Positions 11,168 to 20,247 of a stretch of 64,000 nucleotides of DNA are shown piece by piece. A program made the translations under genes and the position numbers. Every line of letters starts with the position of its first letter. Position 1 is the first letter of the stretch. The notes beneath the pieces were generated by a model. That model ran no database searches and was not told the DNA's origin. It worked only from the letters and a program-made list of their open reading frames with translations. The DNA is taken from the NCBI GenBank assembly GCA_024138025.1, contig JAMXBD010002250.1:62001-126000 (forward strand). The letters run 5' to 3'. Source of the stretch: Combretum micranthum. Its lineage: Eukaryota > Streptophyta > Magnoliopsida > Myrtales > Combretaceae.

Positions 11168-13548
11168 CTAGATAAAATTAATACCCATTATGAGTATTTC
11201 ATGGAAGCTTTACTTAAACTTTCTAATCTTGAAATTCACAGTAAAATTCAGATTGTGGAAATTCCAATTTAAAACGATCACAACTTGCTCATTTTAACTC
11301 AGAATTTCACATATAAGATGTTGTTTTCTACCTACTCTAAAAGATCTATCTATTTCTATTATTTTCGACATTTAAAGTCATTTGAATTCTAAAATGGGTC
11401 GGTACATAATTTTTATGAAAATCCCCACCCTCAAAATGAAAATTTTCAAAACTTTTCCACATAAGAAAATCCACAAACAACAAATAGATATTTATATAGT
11501 TAAAAAATCCTTTTAATACATATATAAACTTATATTATATGCATGATTCTAATGAGGTTGTCTCAACAATGGTTTTTCATAAAGCAATTTATTTTAGGAG
11601 TTTGAAAAATTAAAGCTTGTACAATTCCTTTTAAATTGTTGGAAATAAAACTAAAAACTTGTGATTTATTATAAGTGAGTGTCTTTTTATTATAACTATT
11701 TTTCCTTAACCTTTCAAAGATAAATTTATTTCCAAAAATTTGGTCTTTTTAAGTTATTTACCAATTTTATTTCTTAAGTAGACTTTTTATCTAGTGAGTT
11801 CATTTTAGCTAGACTTGAAAAAACTTATCTTGTTCTTAGTGTTAATTAAAGTGTTAGTGATGTTTTTATAAATAATTTTTTAAGAAAAATTTGCATAACA
11901 AAGAATTACCAACTTTAAGGTTTTAAATAATAATTTTTTTATTATTATTTTGTAGTTTGAAACAAGAGTAATGAAACTACATAGTTAAATTTTGAAGAAA
12001 TCTTGCATAATAACAACACTAAAATTTATGATGAAATTATCCAATTTTTTAAAGAGAATTTTGTTGCAACATAATTCTTGGTCTTTAATGGAAAATTTTC
12101 TTAAGTGACAAAAATAATTTTCATAAAGAGTTTAGTCTTATTTCCTTTATCAAAGAAATAACTTCTTTTCTTTTATTAAGACAATAATAATGATCATGCA
12201 TGAATATGAATTTATAGTTAAGTATTATGACAAAAATAATTTTGCAAAAGATGGAAAAAGATAGAAATTGAATAAGCGCATAAGTAGAGGTCAAGTATTG
12301 GAAAGTCTATGCTTGAATCAAGGCTTCTCAGACTTAGACTTGGGTAAGTCCTTTAAGAAAAATAAGAACATCATGGGAGTCTTAGATTTTATTTCAAGAC
12401 TCTCCGGACTTAGATTATGGACAAATCCAAAAAATAAATAAGAAAAATTGTTTTGACTTGATAATGACAAGTCTAAGACTAGAAAGACTAGTATTAATAA
12501 AATTGTATGAAATTAATAAATTGCAAGGAATATAAGGGCATGAATAAATAAAAGTTATGTTAGTAAGCTTATAGGCTCTAAGAATATATATATATTGAAA
12601 TAACCATGAAATTCCCAATTTATATTCTATATGTGTGTTAATAAATTTATACATACTTTTGATATGTATTGAATATGATTTTTTTTCATGATGAATTATG
12701 TGTTTTATTATTGTGTTAAAATATTGAAATATTCTAGAATTATTAAATATTTAGTTCATAAAATTTTAATTGTATTCATATGTGTAATTTATGATTTGAA
12801 TGTGTTGAATTAAGTGGAGGAATGCATGTAACTAAGTCCTTATTAGCAGAATTTTTTAGGCAAAAAATAAAGCTATTAAACACTCATTAAGGCCTTAAGA
12901 CAATGTCATTAAGTAACAAAAGGTTAAGTCATTAATTGCCTTAATTACAAATGCCTCAAAGTCAAACAAGTAGATAATATCTACTCTTCAAACTTAAATT
13001 TTCGGGCAAAATTTCAGACCTTAGCCAAACCCTTTCTCTAAGCTTCAAAACACCTCTTAACCCTCTCAAAAGCTCCTCCAAGGTGGCATAAGATTAAGCC
13101 CTTCATTTTCCATCACTTTTACCACCAAAGATTGCTAGAGGACCATTAAACTAAAGCCTAAAGTTCTATTGGTGAGTTTGTCTTTCATGTCTTAATTTTA
13201 TGCATATATGTGATTTCTTGATAATAGGGTGCTTATGCTAAATATGAGAAATGATGTGTTCTATATGTTAAGGTAGTTTAAGTAGTATATTAAGGCTACA
13301 AGAACTTATAGTATATGTTTTATGTGTACGCAAGAAGTATGGGTGTTGTTGAATTTAGGAAGAAGATAATTTGGGTAGTTAAAGTGTGGATTTGGAGTTT
13401 GAAGTATGATAAGTATTAGAAGTGTTTGAAGTGTTGTATGAAGTTTGCATAAGGTTTAGGACATGTTAGGAGTTGAGAAAAGTTGTTTTTTTTCAAGTTT
13501 AAAGTGTTAAAGTTTGAAAAATTTCGTATAACTATCACTACACCTGTC

Positions 13549-13770
13549 AAAACACCCCTGTTGCCAAGGGTGTAGTGCTCTCGGATCAAAAATTTCATTT
13601 CCCCTGAGTTGAAACGGCCTCCAAAACACCCCGTTGCCAAGGGTGTAGTGTCCAAAACACCCCTGTTGCCAAGGGTGTAGTGCTCTCGGATCAAAAATTT
13701 CATTCCCCTGAGTTGAAACGGCCTCCAAAACACCCCGTTGCCAAGGGTGTAGCGCTCGCGGATTTTCTTC
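13549..13770 (+). repeat. 105-bp tandem duplication, GC-rich cassette (5' LTR)
   Basis: Two 105-bp units begin at 13549 and 13654. Each holds two copies of an AAAACACCCC-TTGCCAAGGGTGTAG motif whose ACACCC and GGGTGT ends can pair. The block is GC-rich inside an AT-rich LTR. In the 3' LTR the matching block is 21190-21420. Confidence 0.88.
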
Positions 13771-14237
13771 CCCTGTTGCGATGCTATTTTGTAAATTAAT
13801 CATAACTTTTTCATACGAACTCCGATTTGAGTGATTCAAATTGCGTTAGAAAGCTTAAAAAGAGATCTACAATTTTTGTGTTTTGAGTTTTTACAAAATA
13901 AAAACGTATCAAGGCCGAATTTTCGTTTCTTTCCAGCTGATACATTTTCCAAACAAAGTTAAAAACTTGTTTTTGTTTGTTTTATGTGTATTTGCTTTAA
14001 CAAATGGATCTTTTAGACTAAAATGAGATAGATATATGATAATTGATGTGTTATGATGATCGAGCAATATAATTAAGCATGATTTAAGGATATTTGTATG
14101 ATTTAATAAATTATTGATTATCTTTACTTGTTTTAGGATCTTGTGATAACTTATTTGAATTATTTGTATGGTTATGTATGAGATTAGTTGAAATGAGTTT
14201 AAACTAAGTGTGAATTGTGATAATTCTTGTTGAACAG

Positions 14238-14285
14238 TTATGATTCCTCGCTTGGCCACCCCCATTAATTCCCAAGCTAATACAG
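14238..14285 (+). other. Coding-like LTR exon 2 (5' LTR of Gy1)
   Basis: 48 nt between an acceptor (GAACAG) and a donor (AG/GTACGC). Read from the third base it encodes a peptide containing PINSQANT and ends with one base of a codon. The exon at 14911 starts with two bases, so the phases fit. LTR I has a 48-nt counterpart with PINS conserved and third-position changes; G has one of 54 nt. In this copy two compensating single-base shifts create an ATG not seen in the 3' LTR. Confidence 0.42.
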
Positions 14286-14413
14286 GTACGCAGTAACTTG
14301 CTTGTATGCTTGTTAGGATAGGCATACTTAAATTTGATATAAGTTCTAAATGACTTAAGTATTGCTTGAATTGCTTGTGTTTTCACCGTTAAATCCGGTT
14401 CGAGGAGCGGTAA

Positions 14414-14477
14414 CTTATCATGATGCAATGATAGGTTAGTGTAGACGCTTAGGCCAATAGTCATGATGCAATGACTA
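14414..14477 (+). other. Two hairpins with GATGCA loops (5' LTR of Gy1)
   Basis: The stem TATCAT/ATGATA (14416-14433, extendable to 14414-14435) and the stem TAGTCAT/ATGACTA (14458-14477) both enclose the loop GATGCA. The stems differ but stay complementary. The 3' LTR repeats them at 22054-22075 and 22098-22117; G has four. Confidence 0.7.
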
Positions 14478-14670
14478 GGCTCGGCGGATAATCGATAGGA
14501 ATGTATAACTGAGCAACATTTACTTACTCTTGAGAGGAAATAATATAATCTAATTCAATGTTTATGGGAGCATGTGAATTGCTTTATATTATGGATTGAG
14601 TTAAGTGAAGCTGAGTAACGGCTATATAACCTGGATGAGATTATTATTTGCAATGTAACGTTATCTAGGA

Positions 14671-14697
14671 GATATAGGTATTCGGGCTACCTATATC
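14671..14697 (+). other. 10-bp stem hairpin conserved between LTR families
   Basis: GATATAGGTA and TACCTATATC flank a 7-base loop. In G the same position reads GATATAAG and CTTATATC, keeping the pairing with a G-C to A-T exchange. The copy in the Gy1 3' LTR is at 22311-22337. Confidence 0.65.
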
Positions 14698-14910
14698 AAC
14701 CCCCTGAGCGTTGTGAGCATTACTCAGGACCCCCAGATATCCTCAGCTTGTCCCGGAGTTTGAATACTCCAGTGTTGATTTGTTTAAGAAATATTAAAGA
14801 AAGATAATTGAAGTAATTGTTTTTGCATTGCATTAGGATAGGTGTGTATGGCTTCGCTTTTGTTTGTGTTGCTGTGTACTGGGCCTCTGGCTCACTTTTG
14901 CTATTTTCAG

Positions 14911-14987
14911 GTGTTGATGATGATTGTTATGATGATATGGGATTCGGGTCAGATTGGGAGAAGTTTATGGACGAGTGGGATGAGTAG
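14911..14987 (+). other. Coding-like acidic LTR exon 3 (5' LTR of Gy1)
   Basis: 77 nt after the acceptor TATTTTCAG: two bases, 24 codons and TAG. The peptide is rich in Asp and Glu and includes YDDMGFGSDWEKFMDEWDE. The left LTR of G has an exon of exactly 77 nt ending FMDEWDE, and H has one ending KEWDD. Conservation at the protein level suggests translation from a spliced LTR transcript, but no start codon was established. Confidence 0.5.
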
Positions 14988-15383
14988 GACCCTGTGGCGA
15001 GAAGTTTTTGAAGAAAGTTTTATTTCATGTGTTCGTTTAACAAATGTATTTTGTATTTTGGAATAGAGGCTTGTTAGTTAAGCCTGGGTTGTATTAAAAG
15101 ACTTAAAGTCTATTTTCTTCATTTTGTGAGACTTATGTATATTTTGTTGTGTCCTATGCTGGACACAAGGATGTAAATATTTCCTTAAACTATTTTATGT
15201 AAATAGATTACTCAAGTGAGTAATCCTTTTGTAAAAGCTTTTATAACAAGTTTTAGTAGTTTTAAACAAACAATTCACATAACTGTAGATTAGGACAACC
15301 TTCCATATAATACGAAAGTATTATATGTGGTTGGGGACTTAACTTGCTAAGTCTTAAGGATTAGCAGGTCGGGTCTTTACAGT

Positions 15384-15396
15384 TGGTATCAGAGCC
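15384..15396 (+). promoter_or_regulatory. Primer binding site of Gy1
   Basis: TGGTATCAGAGCC lies two bases after the 5' LTR. It is complementary to the 3' end of initiator methionine tRNA, the usual primer for plant Ty3/gypsy reverse transcription. Confidence 0.93.
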
Positions 15397-15596
15397 TGTT
15401 TATGTAAAATTGTTTGTTTAAAAATAGGAGACTTGACCTTAGATACGGTGAGATTAGCATGGCTTGAGTCTAGGATTTGCTTGAATGGTGTGTTATGCTT
15501 GAATGTTGTTTTATTTTTAATATTAACTAAATTCAAGATTAATCTGACATTGCATTAATTATCATATGTCATGTGTATATTGTATGTCATTTAAAG

Positions 15597-16943
15597 ATGG
15601 ATAGGTCAAGGAGAATCACTAGACAGACTTCAGATCGGGAGAATATGCCTCCTCCTCAGTATACTGCTTCAGCATCTACAGCTTCTACTATCCCAGCTTC
15701 GACTTCGACTCCATCACCAGCTTCAGCCTCTACTACCCAGGATCCTCCACAACCACAAGCGCCACCTCAAATGCCTCCTCCGATGCCTCCATATCCTCCT
15801 ATGCCTCAGATGCCAGTAGGAGATACAAGTACTATGTTCAATTTGTTCCGGGATATGTTTGCAATGGTTCAACAGTATCAACAAATGATGTATCAACAAC
15901 AACAACAATTCATGCAACAATATAATCCATCAAATGTGAGGCAAGAACCTAATGTACAAGTAGGAGACCGATATGATCAAGTGAAGCTGCATGACTTTGT
16001 CAAGCTAGTACCTGAGTTTGATGGTATTACCATGGATCCAATTAAAGCTGAAGGATGGATAATAGAACTTGAGAAAGCTTTTGCTGCTTGCCAAGTACCC
16101 GATGATAGAAAAGTTGATTTGGCGATTTATATGATGAAGCAAGATGCATATAATTGGTGGATGCTGAATAGTGAAGGATTTGCAAGACCAATTCTCTGGA
16201 ATACATTCAAAGATGCTTTCTTCTTGAAATATATTCCATCGACCGTGAGGGAACAAATGATTTCTAAATGGTTGAGTTTGAGACAAGGGAATATGAAAGT
16301 GGATGAGTATTATGCGGAGTTTTGCAGGTTGCTAAGGTTTGCGGGAACGAACTACAACGACGAAAGAATGAAAGTTCAAAAATTCCAAGATGGGTTGAAT
16401 ATGGAATTGAAGAGTGAAGTTAAGAAGTTTCAACTTACGACCTTATCAGAATCTGTAGTGAAGGCAAGACTGTTAGAGCAACTATCAGATGATAATAAGG
16501 TTCAAGGAGATAGAAGAGCTACTTTTCTGGGAAAGAGATCTACAACTTCATACACTCCTTATCCAAGATATGACAGTATTGATAAAGGTAAAAGACCATA
16601 TTTGGGAAAGAAGCCTAGTTCGGGACAATTTGTGAAGACTTCTATGTCTTCTACTCCTCTTGACAAGAGGTGTACTAGATGCTTTGGACCCCATGATTTA
16701 GCTCAGTGTAAATGGGCTCCAGGAGCATGTTTTGCATGTGGAAATATAGGTCATCAAGCTTCTGATTGTAAAGATCCAAAGTTGAAGCCTATATTCTGTG
16801 CATATTGTAAACAGAGAGGACATCATGTGATGAATTGTAAGGAGAAGCATAGAAGTGGATACATTAGCAGGTACCATAAAGATTGCAAATCATACTGCAT
16901 ATGCATTAATAGATACGGGTGCTACTCATGCGTGTTTAGCTGA
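15597..16943 (+). CDS. Gag of Gy1
   Basis: Structural protein that assembles the particle and packages the RNA. I chose the ATG at 15597 (MDRSRR) because G starts its gag with the same MDRSRR; an in-frame ATG exists 24 bases upstream. The N-terminus is low-complexity (Pro, Ser, Ala, Gln). The capsid-type retrotransposon gag domain follows, with WIIELEKAF, YNWW and LRQGNMKVDEYYAEF. Near the end are CTRCFGPHDLAQC and two CCHC zinc knuckles, CFACGNIGHQASDC and CAYCKQRGHHVMNC. After the last knuckle the frame reads on for about 40 codons that match nothing and stops, because the linker to the protease is missing about 75 bases relative to G, which shifts the frame. Confidence 0.88.
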   Translation: MDRSRRITRQTSDRENMPPPQYTASASTASTIPASTSTPSPASASTTQDPPQPQAPPQMPPPMPPYPPMPQMPVGDTSTMFNLFRDMFAMVQQYQQMMYQQQQQFMQQYNPSNVRQEPNVQVGDRYDQVKLHDFVKLVPEFDGITMDPIKAEGWIIELEKAFAACQVPDDRKVDLAIYMMKQDAYNWWMLNSEGFARPILWNTFKDAFFLKYIPSTVREQMISKWLSLRQGNMKVDEYYAEFCRLLRFAGTNYNDERMKVQKFQDGLNMELKSEVKKFQLTTLSESVVKARLLEQLSDDNKVQGDRRATFLGKRSTTSYTPYPRYDSIDKGKRPYLGKKPSSGQFVKTSMSSTPLDKRCTRCFGPHDLAQCKWAPGACFACGNIGHQASDCKDPKLKPIFCAYCKQRGHHVMNCKEKHRSGYISRYHKDCKSYCICINRYGCYSCVFS

Positions 16944-17500
16944 AAGCTTTGTGAATGAGTGTGGTTTGTATTCTGAAGTGTTGCTTGATAGAATGATGAG
17001 TGTTAATACTACTCTTGGGGTGCAAACTAAGAAACCATGTGTTTGTAGAAATGTTGATGTTGTGATTTCTAATATAAACATGCCCATTGATATGCTGGTT
17101 TTGCCTTTAACTGATTTTGATGCTATTTTGGGAATGAATTGGTTAAATCTGTATAAGGCTACCATAGATTGTAAGAGGGCGGAAGTGAGTTTTGAGTTGA
17201 AGAGTGGAAGAGTAACACATGTCTTGGAGAGAAAAAGACCGACTTGTATGTATACTATGGAGTTATGGGAGAAGAGTAGTGAAGAGATTGGAGTGGATAT
17301 GGTGTCAGTGGTGAAAGAGTTTGTTGATGTTTTTCCTGAAGAATTACCGGGGTTGCCGCCTGATAGGGAAATTGAGTTTGGAATTGATTTGATACCAGGA
17401 ACAACACCAATATCTAAAGCTCCATATCGAATGGCTCCTGCAGAATTGAGAGAATTGAAAAGCCAGTTAGAAGAGTTGCAGACATTAGGATTTATTCGCC
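16855..17500 (+). pseudogene. Aspartic protease and start of RT of Gy1
   Basis: Retroviral-type aspartic protease that would cut the polyprotein. The active-site triplet is in ALIDTGATHACL, followed by a flap-like stretch and GMNWLNLYKATIDC. After it comes the N-terminal part of reverse transcriptase ([28 protein letters not shown]). It is in a different frame from gag, with no own credible start: the ATG at 16855 is only the first Met in the frame. The frame is lost near 17500, where one base is missing just before the RT fingers, so it runs into an unrelated tail and a stop at 17538. Confidence 0.82.
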
Positions 17501-18707
17501 GAGTATTTCTCCTTGGGGTGCTCCAGTATTATTTGTGAAGAAGAAAGATGGAAGCTTAAGAATGTGTATAGATTATAGAGAGCTAAATCAGGTGACAATT
17601 AAGAACAAGTATCCACTTCCCCGAATTGATGATTTATTTGACCAGTTGAGAGATGCTGCAGTGTTCTCCAAGATAGATTTAAGATCTGGATACCATCAAC
17701 TCAAGATTAAACAACAAGATATCCCTAAGACGGCTTTCAGAACGCGATATGGACATTTTGAGTTCTTGGTTATGTCTTTTGGTTTGACAAATGCCCCTGC
17801 TGCATTTATGGATTTAATGAACAGAGTATTTAAAGATTATCTGGATTGGTTTGTCATTGTTTTTATTGATGACATACTGGTATATTCAAGAAGTGTAGAG
17901 GAGCATGAACAACACTTGAAGCTAGTTCTTCAAAGGCTAAGGGAAAGGAAGCTTTATGCCAAATTTAGTAAATGCAAGTTTTGGTTGAAAGAAGTGGCAT
18001 TCCTTGGTCATATTATTATAAAGGAAGGAATATCTGTGGATTCGAAAAAGATTGGAGCTATTTTGGATTGGCCACAACCTACAAATGTTACTGAGGTATG
18101 TAGTTTTCTGGGTTTAGCAGGCTACTATCGAAGATTTGTACAAGGATTTTCAAAGATTGCTTCTTCATTGACAAAGTTGACTAGAAAGCATGTGAAGTTT
18201 ACTTGGAATGAAGATTGTGAGAAGAGTTTTCAAGAGTTGAAACAGAGGTTAGTATCTGCACCTGTTTTAGCACTTCCAGTTAGCGGGAAGGAGTTCGTTG
18301 TGTATAGTGATGCATCTATACAAGGATTAGGATGTGTTTTGATGCAAGATAACCGAGTAATAGCTTATGCTTCAAGACAATTGAAACTCCATAAAAGGAA
18401 TTATCCAGTTCATGATTTGGAGCTTGCTGTAGTGATACTAGCATTGAAGCTTTGGAGACATCACTTATTTGGTGAGAAGTGCAAAATCTTTACCGATCAC
18501 AAAAGCTTGAAATATATCTTCACTCAAAGAGAATTGAATATGCGCCAAAGAAGATGGCTTGAGCTAATAAAGGATTATGATCTTGAAATTCTTTATCATC
18601 TGGGAAAGGCAAATAGTGTGGAAGATGCATTGAGTAGGAAAAAGCAAATGAATATGGTTACCATGGTGACAAATCAAAGAGAGTTGCAAGATGATCTCCG
18701 AAATTGA
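17501..18707 (+). pseudogene. Reverse transcriptase and RNase H of Gy1
   Basis: Copies element RNA into DNA and removes the RNA strand. Visible RT motifs are [41 protein letters not shown] and the catalytic FIDDILVYS, then [12 protein letters not shown]. RNase H follows with its acidic residues in [22 protein letters not shown] and EDALSR, so the catalytic residues look intact. This is the longest undamaged piece of the polyprotein (about 390 codons open). The stop at 18705 arises from a one-base loss near 18700; the linker continues in another frame. Confidence 0.9.
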
Positions 18708-20196
18708 ATGTTGAAGTTACTATGGAAAAAGTTGAGATTATGTTGGCAAGTTTAACTCTACAACCTACTCTATTGGAACAAATTAAACAAGGACAACAAG
18801 AAGAACCAGAAAGCCAAAGTTTAAGAAGCGACATAAAAGAAGGAAAGAAGAAGGACATGAGAATTTATGAAGAAGGTGATCAGATTCAGAGACAGAATTT
18901 ATGTGCCAGTAATTTATGAATTGAGAAAACAAATTTTGAAGGAAGCTCATTCTTCTACTTATTCGATTCATCCAGGAAATACCAAGATGTACCGTGATTT
19001 GAAGCAACATTTCTGGTGGGAAGGTATGAAAAAGGATATTGCAGAGTATGTATCTAAGTGTCTGACATGTCAACAAGTGAAGATTGAACATCAGAGGCCT
19101 GGTGGAGAGTTACAACCTTTGAGAATTCCAGAGTGGAAATGGGATGAAATCACTATGGATTTTGTTACAGCTTTGCCCAGGACGATGGCTAGAAATGAGA
19201 TGGTTTGGGTTATTATTGATAGGCTAACTAAATCAGCACATTTTATTCCTTTGAGGATCGGATATTCGCTTGAAAAGTTAGCACAAATTTACATTAGAGA
19301 GGTAGTAAAACTCCCATGGAGTGCCGGTGACTATTACTTCAGATAGAGATACTAGATTTGTGAGTAGATTCTGGACAAGTTTACATGAAGCACTTGGGAC
19401 TAAATTGCAGTTCAGTACAGCATTTCATCCTCAAACAGACGGGCAATCAGAACGAACAATTCAAATTCTAGAGGATATGCTTAGATCTTGTGCTTTGGAT
19501 TTTGGAAGGAATTGGGATGAACACTTGTCACTAGTTGAATTTGCATATAATAACAGTTACCAATCGGCGATACAGATGGCTCCATATGAAGCGTTGTATG
19601 GAAGAAAGTGTAGGTCTCCCTTACATTGGGATGAAGTGGGAGAACGGGCTCTAATTGGTCCTGATTTGGTACAGCAGGCGATTGATAAAGTTCAATTAAT
19701 TAGGCAAAGATTGAAGGTAGCTCAAGATAGATACAAAAGTTATGCCGACTTAAGAAGAAGACCTCTTGAGTTTGAGATTGGCGATCGTGTATTTCTTAAA
19801 GTGTCACCAACTAAAGGTGTATTCAGATTTGGAGTGAGAAGTAAATTGAATCCAAGATATATTGGACCCTATGAGATTTTGGAACAGATTGGATCTTCGG
19901 CTTACAGATTGGCACTACCACCGAGTTTGTCAGGCGTTCACAATGTTTTTCATGTATCTCAATTAAGAAAATGTGTCTCGGATCAAGATGCAATATTAGA
20001 TACAAATCAACCCGAGATATTGCCTGACCTTACTACAGAAGAGAAACCTGTTAAAATCATAGGCAAGATAGATAAAACATTGAGAAACAAGACGATTCCC
20101 ATGGTCAAGGTTCAATGGAGCAACCAATCAGAAAGAGAAGCAGTGTGGGAAGTTGAAAGTTTGATGAAGCAAAAGTACCCCGAGTTATTTGTATGA
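18704..20196 (+). pseudogene. Integrase with C-terminal chromodomain of Gy1
   Basis: Inserts the cDNA into the genome. The RH-INT linker (18704 onward) changes frame near 18878 where two bases are missing. The zinc-binding part has H and CLTCQQVK. The catalytic core shows ITMDFVTALP, then an extra base near 19312 shifts the frame; it resumes at [21 protein letters not shown] and FAYNNSYQ. The tail holds [20 protein letters not shown] and a chromodomain-like end ([29 protein letters not shown]) that in related elements guides integration toward particular chromatin. The stop at 20194-20196 is the natural one. Confidence 0.87.
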
Positions 20197-20232
20197 TAAG
20201 GTAAATCAAGTTTCGGGGACGAAACTTCTTGA

Positions 20233-20247
20233 AGGAGGGAAGAAAAA
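20233..20247 (+). promoter_or_regulatory. Polypurine tract of Gy1
   Basis: AGGAGGGAAGAAAAA lies directly before the 3' LTR, after TTTCGGGGACGAAACTTC, a block also found in G in mirror position. It would prime plus-strand DNA synthesis. Confidence 0.88.

Larger units (their letters stand above)
12596..15381 (+). repeat. 5' LTR of Gy1
   Basis: It begins TGAAATAACCATGAAATTCC and ends GGGTCTTTACA, directly before the primer site. It is 2786 bp, almost identical to the 3' LTR. The start has an 11-bp direct repeat absent from the 3' LTR but present in LTR I (59162). It includes a 105-bp duplication, GATGCA-loop hairpins, a 10-bp-stem hairpin and two coding-like exons, annotated separately. A GTGAGT near 13174 is a donor-like site. 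Confidence 0.92.

Noticed and set aside
13416..13839. Minus-strand open frames of 105-110 codons across the 105-bp duplication (also 21057-21479)
   Set aside because: They arise from the repeat unit being open on the reverse strand and lack any domain or conservation in other LTRs.
13909..14325. Minus-strand 138-codon open frame in the Gy1 LTR (copy at 21549-21965)
   Set aside because: AT-rich LTR sequence; not conserved in G, H or I and opposite to element transcription.
14390..14410. GGTTCGA near 14398 as a tRNA or SINE B box
   Set aside because: No A box at the right distance, no acceptor stem or SINE tail; it is part of the LTR.
14842..15066. 74-codon open frame in the Gy1 LTRs starting MCMASLLF (also 22481-22705)
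   Set aside because: It overlaps exon 3 in another frame; G and H do not keep this frame, while the acidic frame is kept.
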